From: Melastoma dodecandrum | Taxonomy: Eukaryota; Streptophyta; Magnoliopsida; Myrtales; Melastomataceae | Assembly: GCA_029817715.1 (NCBI GenBank) | Contig: JARUPY010000370.1 | Location: 124,001-188,000, forward strand | DNA: 64,000 bases | Direction: 5' to 3' | Shown: positions 1-11,539 of the stretch, piece by piece | How the letters are laid out: each line of letters starts with the position of its first letter | How positions within the stretch are numbered: position 1 is the first letter of the stretch | Translations under genes and position numbers: made by a program | Notes under the pieces: generated by a model | The model's database searches: none | Told to the model about the DNA's origin: nothing | What the model saw: the letters and a program-made list of their open reading frames with translations, nothing else

Positions 1-1146
1 GACTCAGCAAAAGCGAGAAAATCAACCTCTCTTCTCTTGTTGGGAAATTTCCAGTCGTCGTTCTTCGGCTCAAAATTCTAAATACATCAACTACATTGGA
101 ATTTGACCGCATTTGCTTACGTGACTCCACTTCTATTCAAACCGACCGATTCTCATCACAAATCCAAACCTGCCAACCAGTTGGTCATGCCGTGCTTTGG
201 ACTAACTATTAATTCTTAGATACCTGAATGCCGTATCAAATCTTTTTGGAAAGAGAAAGCTACCAATCTTCCACGGTTGAATAATCTTTTAAGCGACCCG
301 TGTTTGAATCCCAATTTTTCATCAATCAAACAATTAATTACATATGACTAAAAGTTGCCCTTCAAAAGGAAAATAAAATAATGTTTTTGTTTCCTAGTAA
401 ACAATTTTAGCTGGTATGACCTTAGACGAATGAGTTTATAGATAAATTTAGACGTGGTAATCCATAGCGTTTTCACTGATTACGACCCGTTGTCATCGCT
501 TGAATTTCTCCATTCGCTCGGAAGATTGCAACTCGATGTTATCGCTTACTTGATGATTAACTGATGGACATCGCGCGAAAGGTGGCCGGTCTCAACCTTT
601 GCCTATTTTCATTTCTCATTTGATCTTGATTATCGTTCGGACTCCATCATTCGCACATAAAAAAGTAGCATGTTTTAACTTATCTAGGCGAAAAATGTGG
701 GTATTGCCTTAGTATACATGTCACAAAACTAAGAAGGTAGTTGAGATATGGCTTCGAATAAATGGTGGCGACTAGACATAAATACTGCTCATATATTTTA
801 GGAAGTAGTTGATATTTACATTATAAATAACATTCTTGTATAATGTGTAGGAGAGCACGGTCATAATTCAAACAGAAATTGGAACGTCACATATCTCTTG
901 GTCTTCGGGCATTCTTGTTCTTTATTGCTTACTCTTGTTTTGTAAGTGTCTTTACTTACTTAAGCATTGTATTTTTTTCTTTACTTTTTTTATTCACGAC
1001 GACTATATTATCGAACAAAATACCGAACATCATGTTCTTTTTGTCAAATATTTCCACGTGTTACGAGTCGGTTTATTACAAATTATTTCTTTTTCTTTAC
1101 GTCATTTCGCGGTGTGAACGAGCCTTCCAATGACGTTACTTCTCAG
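1..1146. other. Intergenic DNA, no gene seen
   Basis: AT-rich spacer. Short open frames around 880-1200 are rich in F, Y, L and S, as expected for translated AT-rich DNA, and match nothing I recognise. The part nearest the next gene is treated as its promoter. Confidence 0.6.
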
Positions 1147-1298
1147 TTGACTATTATTCCTTTCCTATTTTTTTTCAAGACAACATTTGTTCTTACTTCT
1201 CCGTAAATTAATGCAATAACAATCCTCCTTCCTCGGTCAAAGGGTCACCGCATCAATTTATCTCAACATCTAACAGGGACTAACATGCCTTATATAAA
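1147..1298 (+). promoter_or_regulatory. Probable promoter: two W-boxes and a TATA box
   Basis: TTGACT at 1147-1152 and GGTCAA (reverse complement of TTGACC) at 1235-1240 fit the W-box core bound by WRKY factors. TATATAAA at 1291-1298 is a good TATA box, about 90 bases before the ATG of the peptide gene. W-boxes suit a pathogen-pattern-induced peptide gene, but six-base matches are common by chance, so the regulatory role is inference. Confidence 0.5.
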
Positions 1299-1387
1299 GT
1301 CTCCCGTTGTCACGCAAATGTGTTAAACACTATAACCTAACCTGATTTTTCCTCTAATATTTCCCCCTTTGGTTCCGAAATCCCGTG

Positions 1388-1669
1388 ATGGCATATTCGG
1401 AGAGAGTTCGGATGATTTTCGCGATTCTCCTACCGGTACTGCTGCTGATGAGCGCGTGTTTCTTTTCCACCAACGAAGCAAGGAAACTCAACATCATGAG
1501 CCCCGCCACCGGAGGAATGGAGAACGGTTGGGGATTCAACGACGGGTTGTTGTCGCTCGGAGGTATTAAGGATTCGGGACCTAGTCCTGGGGTCGGGCAC
1601 CATTACGTGGACCAGGGGTCGATGAGCAGGGTCATGGACTCGGGCCCTGGTACAGGTCCAGGCCACTAA
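1388..1669 (+). CDS. PIP/PIPL-type secreted peptide precursor, two SGP motifs
   Basis: Encodes 93 residues in one exon. Residues 1-32 form a basic start and a hydrophobic core (IFAILLPVLLLMSACFF) typical of a secretion signal, followed by a basic RK site. The middle is variable and Gly/Asn-rich. Two motifs follow: DSGPSPGVGH at about residues 63-72 and DSGPGTGPGH as the last ten residues. Plant PIP and PIP-like hormones are cut from such precursors and share the core SGPS-x-G-x-G-H, usually at the very C terminus; Arabidopsis PIP1 acts through the receptor kinase RLK7 in immunity. Two motifs could give two mature peptides. The start is the ATG after an upstream in-frame GTG. IDA or CEP precursors are less likely because the Gly-x-Gly-His ending is PIP-like. 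Family assignment is from motif recognition only. Confidence 0.82.
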   Translation: MAYSERVRMIFAILLPVLLLMSACFFSTNEARKLNIMSPATGGMENGWGFNDGLLSLGGIKDSGPSPGVGHHYVDQGSMSRVMDSGPGTGPGH

Positions 1670-2714
1670 TGGATGCAAAGTGATAAAACGATTAGTCTAA
1701 GTGTAGAGATCACTGAGTCGTTGTAAACGGCGTCGAAATTTACTCTTAGCTTTGTTTCGTTTATTAATTAATTTATTTATTGACTGTGGTTATTATTCTC
1801 TGGATTTGCTTTAATTATAAAATATTTCCCATTGTTTCGATGGAGTGATCGGAGCTAAAATGTAAATGAAACATTTAAATGATGCTGTAATAATATCTTG
1901 TTCTTGTTCTTTCTCTTTTTTTTTTCGCGAGTTTTTCTTTTTTTTATAATATTTTAACCTAAAAAGATAGCCAAGATTCTTGGCTATAAAACAAAAAAAA
2001 AACATGCTAAACACTTCTTGGAATAAAGGTAATTTTTAGAGTAATTATTTTAAGAGTCCGACGCACATTTTGACGATTAAAAAAAGGCGATTTAGTAATG
2101 AAAACCTTTTGATATGTTAAACTTTTAAAGTTTGATTGTTGAATGTAAAATGTAATTTGATTATTTATTTGTAGAAATACTTAATTTTATTATAAAATAT
2201 TAAGCAAATAAAAAGTTTTAAAGCAATTGTTCTTTTCTTTTTCCCAACCAAACAAACCCTTAAACATCTAAAATATCTAACATGCCCCTCAATGCAAGCC
2301 CGTGATGCCACGGTCAATGAAGGGTATTCCGGTCACATTGCAAAGCAGCAGCGTTCACGCTGTCGAGACCGCTCATCTCCTTCGCCCTGTCGATCGCCGT
2401 CGTTCCGACCTCCCACTCCCCTCCCAGGCTGGACTCACACCATGTCGTCTCTCTTATCATGTTATTTTGGGAGCTTCGCGATCGATTAGGTGTTTTGCAG
2501 CAGTTCGACGGTAGCTCGGGGTTGTTGATGCCAACCGCGTTCCCCTCGTGACGCGGGGCTTACTTTTTGAGCTGTCCCGGGGGCAATCACTAACTTCATT
2601 GGGGCAATCATCTTTCGTGGCATGTATTCTGGCAGTTCTTGCATATTTTCGCCCTGCTGAGGATTCGGACGTGCTGGGCTTGCTTCACTTTTGGTGGCTT
2701 GCTATCTAAGCATG
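1670..2714. other. Intergenic DNA
   Basis: About 1670-2280 is AT-rich 3' flank of the peptide gene. From 2290 to 2714 the base composition becomes GC-richer, with Ser/Arg/Pro-rich short open frames, but I see no start, splice sites or protein family. This stretch ends at the left LTR of the next element. Confidence 0.5.
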
Positions 2715-3157
2715 TGACGCAACCAAATGGGTTAAGACCTCAGCAAGGTTGAACTTCCGACTAACAAATATCAACAACACCAGAAGACAGTCGTAACTCA
2801 GCCCAAGAGTCAAAGCTCAGGGGAACACAGCCACCATCTCCAAGCCGGAGACCACCACCACATACCTCCTTCCTTATTTACACAGACTCATACCCCCAAC
2901 ATACCCCCAGAAATCCCATCCTAACCAGATCTTCTCTATTCTCTTCTCTCTCTTCAGTGTGCCGTTGCCTCCTCTCTTATTCCTTGCTACGTTGTCAGCG
3001 CTTTCGGTTGGGAACACGGGAATGTCATTGTCAATCTTCTTTCTTCCCTTCTTAGATCCCTCAAGTTCCCCTTGTTTTGCACTTTCGTCCTTGTTTTGTA
3101 TTACCCCTCCTATTGTAGTCTCCCTCTTAACTGCTGCTCCAGCTGTTTCCTGTATCA
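2715..3157 (-). repeat. 3' LTR of the chromovirus
   Basis: On the plus strand it starts TGACGCAACC and ends CTGTATCA. It aligns with 7916-8500 almost throughout, but about 140 bases present in the 5' LTR are replaced here by a short TGTTTTGTA joint near 3100. The pol reading frame runs into this LTR on the minus strand. Confidence 0.85.
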
Positions 3158-3581
3158 ATGCCCGCCGCTCAAAATCACCCTTGTCCTCAAGGGTGACATG
3201 AGGAAATCTCTGCAATAGATCATCAAGGTATTCCCATGTTGCTGCACTTTCTGGCTGATGGGACCACTTAACCAAGATTTGAGTGGCAGCTTTTGGTCCT
3301 CTTTTGACCATTTTTAGCTGCAGAATGTACTGAGGGAATGGTGGAGCTGCAGACAAGTTAGTAGAAGACACCAAATCACCAACAGAAGCCTTCCTCAACC
3401 GTGATACATGGAAAGTTGGATGAATTTGAGAATGAACTGGAAGATCAAGTCGATAAGCCACTTGACCAATCCTATCAAGGATTTTGTAAGGTCCATGATA
3501 ATTAGGAGATAGTACTATAATGGAAACCTTCCACCGATCCCTGCCTATAAGGTTGTAATATAACCAAGACATAATCTCCAA
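3158..3581 (-). pseudogene. Integrase tail and chromodomain-like end of pol
   Basis: The frame reads through LSPNYHGPYKILDRIGQVAYRLDL, the typical end of plant gypsy integrases, then SQIHPTFHVSRLRKA. A region with ILVKWSHQPESAATWEY follows, which is the core of a chromodomain-like module (a variant of the usual VKWkg...aTWE). Chromodomains of chromoviruses are thought to steer integration to marked chromatin. The frame then continues into the LTR without a stop. It is a fragment in a decayed element and is not expected to be expressed. Confidence 0.8.
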
Positions 3582-3792
3582 TGTTGAATTGTCTATTAGA
3601 CCTTTTTCTATTCGCCAATTGAGTCATCCTGTTTTGTGTTCGATGAATATGAAACCTCAACAATTTGAGCATTTCTCTCCTTGTCAGATAACTCTTGATC
3701 TACTAATTTGTTGGTAGAAGTACCTTTAATGTATGAATGGTGGAATGGTAAATGGTGTTGTACCACCACTCAACCAAGGGAAGCCACTTACA

Positions 3793-4732
3793 CTAAAACT
3801 TCGGAGAGTCCATACACATGCATCTCAGATAGGTCTCCAACACCCTATTAACCACTTCATTTTGGCCATCCGTTTGTGGATGATAAGCCATAGATAGGCG
3901 TAGATCAACTCCTTGCAGCTTAAACAAGGTTTTCCAAAATTCACTGAGAAAGTTAGCATCTCTATCACTAACTATAGTGGTGGGTAGCCCATGTAACTTG
4001 AAAACAGAGTTGAGAAACTGCTCTGCCACTTTAGCTGCTGTATATGGATGCTTGGGGGCTATAAAATGAGCATATTTAGTGAGGCGATCAACCATAATCA
4101 TGATTACATCCCTTCCACCAGATTTGGGCAGCCCTGTTATAAAATCCATGCTCACATCAGTCCCTACCGTAGTTGGAATAGGGAGTGCTGAAGAAGACCA
4201 GGAGATGCAGCATGGTCATATTTGCATTTTTGGCACACTGCACAATCTCTTATGAATTGCTTAACATCCTTCTCTAACCCTTTCCAACAACAAAAACTCG
4301 CAATACGCTAAGTAGTAGCATTTACTTGAAGTCAAGCACCTTCTCTTGAAGAACTACTTGGTCCCGATCTAGAACCGCCCTCAACGTTTTGTGTAACCAT
4401 TCGATCAATATAGTGTTTTTCTCGGCAACTTTGATTAAGTTGGTGCTTACTTAAGAGCTCACCTTTGTCTCAGTAGAGTCTTTTAGTGGCATGTTTCGGT
4501 CCTGAGCAGCAGAAGCGTGGAAGGTGCTGATAATCTGTCTCCTCAATTCTAGGTTACTCTCCACTACTAACTTTCCTCTTCTCATTAACAGTCCCTGCTT
4601 AACTTCAAAAGAAGTACTCTTACCCTTCTGCAAGTTTTGGAAAATACTCTTGCAATTTGGATCCTGTTGCCAGCTTGATTTGATGGCGTCAAGTAGTATC
4701 CCTTGCTGCAATTCTAACATCACTGCCATCAC
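3793..4732 (-). pseudogene. Integrase remnant (Ty3/gypsy pol)
   Basis: The core reads MDFITGLPKSGGRDVIMIMVD, later FVSDRD-like IVSDRDANF and AYHPQTDGQNEVVNR. These match the D, D and E regions of gypsy integrases. Upstream (4230-4340) a zinc-finger part with CAVCQKCK remains, and 4451-4732 carries the preceding linker with LRRQIISTFHASA. Several frames are used, so the gene is broken. Integrase would insert the cDNA into the genome if intact. Confidence 0.85.
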
Positions 4733-5354
4733 CTTTGAACCCGGTATTCAAGAAAGCATCAGCTACCACGTTTTCTTTGCCTTTTTTATAATTGATTTCA
4801 TAATCAAAGCCCAGTAACTTAGTCAACCAACGAAATTGCATTTCATTGTGCAATTTTTGCTTTAAAAGAAACTTAAAGCTCTTGTGATCCGTTTTGATTA
4901 TAAAGTGCCTCCCCATGAGATAGTAACGCCATTTCTCCACGGCATACACAATGGAAAGCAACTCCTTCTCATAAACAGAATAATGCAGATGTTTTGGAGC
5001 CAAGGCCTTACTAATGAAAGCAATAGGATGTCCCCTCTAGATTAACACCGCTCCAGTCCCTTGTTGGCTTGCATCAGTTTCTACTATTAGCCCCTGGTTG
5101 AAATCTGGCAAAGCTAACATGGGAGTTGTAATCATCGCCTCCTTCAGCTTGTTAAAAGCGAATTGTGCCTCTTGAGACCAGCTAAAAGCATCCTTCTTCA
5201 ATAGTTGTGTCAATGGTTTACTTAAAGTTTCGTACCCTCGAACAAACCTTCTATAATATCTTGTCAATCCAAGGAATCCTCTCAGTTGCTTAATGTTGAC
5301 TGGCGGAGGCCAATTTTGAATGGCAGCCAACTTCTTTAGATCTGTCTGTTTCAA
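4689..5354 (-). pseudogene. RNase H remnant (Ty3/gypsy pol)
   Basis: Contains [15 protein letters not shown] (first acidic residue), then HYSVYEKELLSIVYAVEKWR with the second acidic residue, and FIIKTDHKSFKFLLKQ with the third. YEINYKKGKENVVADAF closes the domain. It is split into two frames by a stop near 5036. In an active element RNase H removes the RNA template after reverse transcription. Confidence 0.87.
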
Positions 5355-5389
5355 TAAAATGACTCAAGTATTCCACCCTCTTCCTAGCA

Positions 5390-6140
5390 AATGAACATTT
5401 GCTCAACTTCGCATAGAGGTGATTCTTCTCCAACAGTCCCAATACTATAGACAGATGCTATACATGAATATCCAAAGTGGAACTATATACCAATATATCA
5501 TCAAAGAAGACTAGAACAAACTTTCTCAAATAAGGTCAAAAAATTCATTTATGAGGCTTTGAAAAGTAGACGGTGCATACGTGAACCCAAACGGCATAAC
5601 CAAGAACTCGTAATGTCCTTCATGAGTTTTGAAGGTTGTCTTAGAAATGTCACTCTCTTGCACCATTATTTGATGGTACCCTGACCTGAGGTCCAGCTTA
5701 GAGAACAAAACTGCACTATGTAATTCATCTAGTAGCTCTTCTATCACAGGGATTGGAAATTTATCCTTAATGGTTCTCTTGTTGAACTCTCTATAATCGA
5801 TACAAAGTCGTCAGTTGTTGTCCTTCTTCTTTACCAGCACTACCGGTGAAGCGAAAGGGCTGGTACTATGCCTGATCACTCCAGTTTGAAGCATTTCATT
5901 CACCACCTTTTCTATAACATTCTTTTGTGTGCTAGAGTATCTGTACGGCCTAAGGTTCAGTCCCTGCACCCGAGGTTCCAGTGGAATGCTGTGGTCATGA
6001 GTTCTTCTGGGTGGGAGCTCCTTGGGTTCCTCAAAAACTTGGGGGAAACTGTCCCACATTTTCTGGATTTCCTTAGCTACTCTACATTCCTGATCATCAT
6101 CCTCCTTATGTATCTGCTTCGGAATCAGTAACAGGCCCAT
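5390..6140 (-). pseudogene. Reverse transcriptase remnant (Ty3/gypsy pol)
   Basis: Recognisable blocks are [55 protein letters not shown] and, in another frame near 5490-5530, VFFDDILVYSS, the catalytic YxDD box as FFDD. The latter is followed by LYAKLSKCSFARKRVEYL. Stops and shifts separate the blocks. Domain order and wording are those of chromoviruses. The nearby gypsy fragment at 54426-54980 is clearly related. Confidence 0.87.
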
Positions 6141-6419
6141 CTCATCACTTTAGAACACCCCTGTGGTTACCCTTTCAAACTCTCATCCTCCTGCCTTGAG
6201 CTTAACATTATTCCCATTCAGCATATATTGCATAGTTAAATTAGGAAAATCCCATACCATCGTACCCAGTGAATTCAACCATTCCATTCCTAAGATTAAC
6301 TCACACCCTTTAATTGGCAGCAAAAACACCTCGGTGCTATATTTCTCACCCTACATTGACCACACAAAGGCCTTGATTCGTGCATAACATTGTAACTTCT
6401 CCCCATTGGCTACCATGAC

Positions 6420-6698
6420 TCATCTTCCCGTAACTGGCTCAAATTCGCAGCCCATCTGCTTAGCCACCTTCAAATCTAAGAAGTTATGAGTGCTTCTGGA
6501 ATCAATTAAATCTGTCAATCTCCTTCTTTTGTAATGGCCAACCACTTTCATAGTATGATTCCTTAATGATAGCGCCACACCATGCAGGGCATGCATAGAT
6601 AATACCGGCATATCTTCTTCCCCCAACTTGTTTCCCTGAAACTGTTCTTCTATCATCAATTGATTATTGGCGAGTGTGCCGGTTGCAAGCACCTCCAT
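6420..6698 (-). pseudogene. Retroviral-type aspartic protease, active site lost
   Basis: The frame reads VLSMHALHGV, the usual cleavage-site region between gag and protease, then GHYKRRRLTDLIDSRSTHNFLDLKVAKQMG. The family motif is D-S-G-S-T-H-N-F; here the glycine is arginine (DSRSTHNF). The glycine next to the catalytic aspartate is normally invariant, so this copy is probably dead. Confidence 0.82.
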
Positions 6699-6709
6699 TT
6701 ATCTTACAG

Positions 6710-7968
6710 CCTCCTCCTCTCCACATCTTCTGTCCTTTTGCTGCAGATCTTCCTCGTCTTCCAGCATGACAGCATATAATTTCTTGTGATTGCATTTATA
6801 ATCGAATGTATATTTTTCATCGTACCAAAAACAAAGTCCTTTCATCTGTTCCTCCTCTATTTTTGTCGATGCTCAACCTTTTATGAGGTGGATGATAAGG
6901 TAATGACCTTGGATTTTCAATTCCCATTGGCTTCCCACCTCCTTCTATCATTGTTCCCCCATCGACCACCTCAGAGCAGTTTTGCTGACTGAAATTGAAG
7001 GCAGCTCACGCTATCCCGACCACTGTCCGTCTCTCCTACTTCTCTGCACGATTTCCCTGTGCTTAACTTGATAACCTTCATCCTCATTCACCAGATTCCT
7101 TCCATAAGCAATGGCTTGTTGCAATGTTCTAGGGTTAAATATTATAATTAACTTTCTATTTTCTCTCTTCATGCCCCCAACGAACAAAGTAACCTGGTCC
7201 TCCTACGAAAGGTCGCATTTAGTCACTACAAACACGAAATCCTCCACATACTCGGAGTAATTCCTCCCCTCTCTCAATTCTCTCAATGCCACTATTGGTC
7301 TTGTGAGTTCATTCGGTCCAAAGCGAAGCAACATCGCAGCTGAATACTCCTGCCAGCTCACTGGTCCCGTGAGTTCTCTATTCCTCAAGAATACGTAATG
7401 TCATTCTATCGCTGGACTATCGCTGGACCCGACAGATGAATCAAAGCAATACTAGCTTTTAATTCAGCTGGGGTCTCATCAAGGTCGAAGAAACGCTCAC
7501 ACTTGAATTCCACTCCTGCACTTGTGTGCCATCGAAATGAGAAAATTTTACCTTGGTTTGCCAAGTGACCCTTTCCTCTCTTCTATCCCCCAGATTCTGG
7601 TCTAATCCCCTGTCCTGACGAGATGATTTCCTGCACCCCTGACGAGAGGCCAGTTCAATTGGTTCTTCCTTCCTGTCTTCCGAATACAGCCCCTCTTCCA
7701 AAGATTCACGCTGCCGGCTATGCCCCCTTCCTTCCAGAGCTTCCATCCTCACATTCATACTTGTAAACCGGGACCCCAACCCGTCGAACTTCTTCATGAG
7801 TTCCTGTAACATCTCTTTAACGGATTCTGCCTCCATGTTCACCAACCTTGATCTTGTATTGTCAACAATGGGCATTACTCGTGGAAGCCGAAACTCGCAC
7901 GCTCTAATACTAGGTTGATGCAAGCAAATGGGTTTAGACCTCGGCAAGGTTGAACTTCCGACTAACAA
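6710..7968 (-). pseudogene. Gag remnant (Ty3/gypsy)
   Basis: Near 7203-7388 the text WQEYSAAMLLRFGPNELTRPIVALRELREGRNYSEYVEDF matches the conserved gag block of chromoviruses. 7459-7968 encodes the N-terminal part with a charged, possibly coiled region (VKEMLQELMKKFDGLGSRF). Near 6790-6850 a decayed zinc knuckle reads CFWYDEKYTFDYKC: the second cysteine and the histidine of C-x2-C-x4-H-x4-C are both tyrosine. The frames are not continuous. Confidence 0.75.
7900..7915 (-). other. Primer-binding site, initiator-Met tRNA type, degenerate
   Basis: On the minus strand, right after the 5' LTR, the sequence reads ACCTAGTATTAGAGC. It is close to TGGTATCAGAGC, the usual plant primer site for initiator methionine tRNA. 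Its position fixes the element's orientation. Confidence 0.6.
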
Positions 7969-8500
7969 ATATCAACAACACTAGAAAATAGTCGTAACTC
8001 AACTCAAGAGTCAAAGCTCAGGGGAACACAGCCACCATCTCCAAGCCGGAAACCACCACCACATACCTCCTTCCTTATTTACACACACTCATACCCCCAA
8101 CACACCCCCAGAAATCACATCCTAACCGGATCTTCTCTATTCGCTTCTCTCTCTTCAGTGTGCCGCTGCCTCATATCTTATTCCCTTGCTGCATTGTAAG
8201 CGCTTTCGGTTGGGAATACGGGAATGTCGTTGTCAATCTTCTTTCTTCCCTTCTTAGATCCCTCCAGTTCCCCTTGTTTTGCATTTTCGTCCTTCAAATA
8301 ATTGCCTCCCACTTCAAGGCCGCCTCCCACTTCAAGCTCAAGCCCATCTTCCACTTTAAGGCCAAGCCCCTCGTCCTTCAGCAACCCAAGCCCGAGATCC
8401 ATCATTAAATAGCCTTGATCTTCACCAACAGTTGCACCAGCAATTACTCCTCCTATTGTGGTCTCCCTCTCAGCTGCTGCTCCAGCTGTTTCCTGTATCG
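7916..8500 (-). repeat. 5' LTR of the chromovirus
   Basis: Plus-strand start TGATGCAAGC, end CTGTATCG (the final CA is mutated to CG). It carries about 140 bases absent from the other LTR (about 8297-8445), made of imperfect copies of CCTCCCACTTCAAG. This part is probably original, since the other copy shows a deletion-like joint. Confidence 0.82.
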
Positions 8501-11500
8501 TTGCTGAGGTGGGTACCTTTTGCCGTGTGTTGGGTTTGGGCGAGGGACTGTTGATGAGTTTTGGTGGTGATCACCATAGAAGAGAGAGCGGCATGCCTCT
8601 TAGTTGTCCGGGGGTTGATTAGAAGATAGCAGGAGATGTTGTTGGGTTGATCGAAACAGGGCGGTTATTTGAATGATTGTTAAGATTTTCAAAATTCCAG
8701 CACCTGCGAAGCTCGCTTACAAGTTTTTGGATTTCCTCGTGGAGTCGATGAATTTGGGTTTGCCTAGGGAAATCATCAATTAGGAGCACTAACTACCTCG
8801 AAACGTCAAAAGGGATTCACTGTAGAAGGTCCCTCCACCTAAGTGTAAGCATTATCCTTGACCATTTCGTATTTAAAGTAAGTGCTACTCTTGTGAAGCA
8901 GACAACATCTGAATGAATAAATCAACTGTTGCTCAAGAACAGAATCTTTATGAGTTCTAATATGAGTAGGATGAACACCTGATTTGAAGTGCTGTACTAA
9001 GTTGGCATTATGCAACTTGAAAGAGGGTTCTCCTAGTATGATAAAACATCTCTGGAGGGATGAAGCATACAATATCATCGTAGTCCGGAAACAGATGCAC
9101 AAAAGAATTGTCTGCTTTTTAAATCTAGCTGAATAGAGTTACTGATGTAGTATTTCATACATAATGTCTCTGTATTCTATCTAGTTTCTTGGTAAATTAC
9201 CTGGTTGTGCTTCATATGATTTTCCCTGGGAATGCCTTAACATTCTACTTGTGGAAAGACCACTCATTCTAGTTTGCTTGAAATAATTTAACTAACGGAA
9301 TGTTCTGGTGTGTGGTGAATGGTAGTTCATTTGATGGTAATCAAAGCAGCAATATACATTATGTCTTACATTTGGTTTCCATGAGACTTTTCGCTTTTAT
9401 AAGAAAAGTTACTGTAAACTAGCTGGGATATTGGATAGAAATTTTCTTTTTAGTTCTTCTCATTCGTCTTGTTTCAGTCCCTCATGGTTTCCTCTTTTTA
9501 CTCAAGAATACAAGAACCGTGATAGTTGAAACTACTTTATCTATCCCTTGCCGTGTATTAGCGAGAAACCGCTTGACAAGATGAAGAGAACTTGTACGAA
9601 ACCTGATTGGATAAACAAGTAAAACCTAAGATAGTCCTACTTCATGATTGCAGGCAGTTGATGATGCAGCTGTGTCGGGATAATGTTTGTGCAACCCCAA
9701 CAACAAAGAGTGCTGAATTGTGTATCACAGAATCGTTCAGGACTCAAAAGGCTGGAGCAGCATTATCATTTTCTCATGGCATTCTGAAGTGTAGTCATGT
9801 TTAGAACATAAGCCGACCTTTCTTTTGGCTTCTGGGTACAATTGGACACCGCAGCCTACATCCGTTTATCATATTTATCTCAGTGACATTTGAATTATCT
9901 GCTGGGCAGCCCTCATACCACATATCTGACTTCCAGCTTATTTTCGAGAGTATCCAGACGAAATCATCTTCGTTACCGGCTAGAGTCATAGCTGTAACCA
10001 CATTCATAGGGATAAGACTATTCAAGCATGGAGGATGCTGGTAAGCAAGTCATTAGGACAACATCGGCGTGGCAGGATTCAACTTTTGTGAAGGGTCATG
10101 TTCTCATTTAGGAGACAATCAAGAAGCAAAATCTGAATTGCAATCCCCGTAGGGAAGTCCTAAATGTCAAAGGGGAGGTTGGAGAGATTCAGAAGGATGC
10201 CCCCCCCCCCCCCACCTAATCTATACATTTTAGTGCTCCCCAAGGCTACATATAAATTGGTCTGCCTATTCTTCCCTGCCCTTGATCAACATCTCCCTCA
10301 TTGACAAACCTTATTGAGACCTACTGACAAACCTAATGATCTCTCTTGGTCCCTTGAACTGTTCCATTTATTTGCCATGCCATGCCCAATTCTTCAACTA
10401 ATGCTAAATTTGAATAAGAATTTTTAAATCTGGTTAGCCAACTAATTTTGTTATATGGTGTTCTTTTGTTTGGGGAGGCCATAATATGGGGGTGATGGTA
10501 ATGGTATTTTTTGTCCCTCCCCCAAATTTTGTAGAGTAGATAAATTGGGTAGTAATAGGCAATAAGATACATAAATTAGGCATGGATAATTAATGAGCCT
10601 GTCCTGAATTTTCAGAGTTAAAAAAATATTGGGTTAGCAAGTCAAATGATTCGGTCCTAGTCTAGGCATTACAGACCAAAGGAGGACAAAATATTGATGA
10701 ACCTTATTTGATTTATAATATAGGAGGGTCCCTGGCTATATCTGTTAATTATATTTTAATGGCTAACCTCAAGCTATTATTAGCAGACGGGAAGGTTTGG
10801 CACCTCGATGTCGGCTCTTAGCCACCTGGGGCTGTAGTGATTGGATGGCCGAAAGAATCGAATCGGTTCTCTTCTGACCCGATTTATGTAATTGTGATTT
10901 GAACATAGTGGAGAGAAAGGAAAGGTAGTAGAGTACAGCCTAGTATTTTCTTTTAAAGATTCTTCTTCATTTTTCAATCCAGCCTAAGTCAATGAAATTG
11001 GGTCGGAGTTTTGCTGAGTACATCTAACAAATCAAAAATAAAATTGGGTTTTTAATTTGACTTTCTTTTCTCTAATCAATTCATGATCATACTTATGCAG
11101 TGTGCCAATAACACTAAGTCAGGCCTCATTACTTGTTACCATTGGGTGTGCTATGGAAAATGCTTTATATTCATGATCTTCCTTCTCTATGTTTACAACC
11201 AATGGATTAAGACAATAACTTAGTTGTACACGCGTCTTCCAGTCAAGCACGCACGTGGCGATTCGGAAGACCCGAGGATCTGGGTCCGCTCCCCCAAAGT
11301 CCAACCGGTCGACGTCATGATTCAAACGTCACACATTGCAGAAGGGACTTGGGTTGAATCCTCCATTGGTTCTCAAATGGACCTACGGGACGTCTCGCCA
11401 ACCGTCTTTAGTTTCCTGAAGGCGACGGGCCAAAGGCTGCGTAAGGTCTCATTTGGAAATTTTAAGGAAGACTCTGGGAGCGGCTCGTGTCGCCTTACCC

Positions 11501-11539
11501 ATCCAAAATGTCTTCGTAAACAAGGGTATTGTTTAACCT
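8501..11539. other. Intergenic DNA, no gene recognised
   Basis: Mixed-composition spacer. Open frames on the minus strand (8839-9102, 9801-10025, 10333-10572) and plus strand (9607-9804, 11224-11541) are short and match no family I know. A run of 14 C lies at 10200-10213. The end of this stretch, from about 11220, may already belong to the repetitive element that follows. Confidence 0.5.

Larger units (their letters stand above)
2715..8500 (-). mobile_element. Decayed Ty3/gypsy chromovirus LTR retrotransposon
   Basis: Two direct LTR copies bound the element. On the minus strand the order is 5' LTR, primer site, gag, protease, reverse transcriptase, RNase H, integrase, chromodomain-like tail, 3' LTR, which is the Ty3/gypsy order with the chromovirus addition. 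Reading frames are broken by many stops and shifts, and the protease and zinc-knuckle motifs are damaged, so it is not autonomous. The five bases outside the two LTRs (GCATG left, TTGCT right) do not match, so no target duplication is preserved. LTR lengths differ (443 and 585) because of a deletion in the left copy. Confidence 0.9.

Noticed and set aside
2292..2514. Two overlapping Arg/Ser/Pro-rich frames
   Set aside because: Short, low-complexity and in two frames of the same GC-rich stretch; no start or splice evidence.
8839..9102. Minus-strand frame of 87 residues
   Set aside because: No recognisable domain, no splice partners, in spacer DNA.
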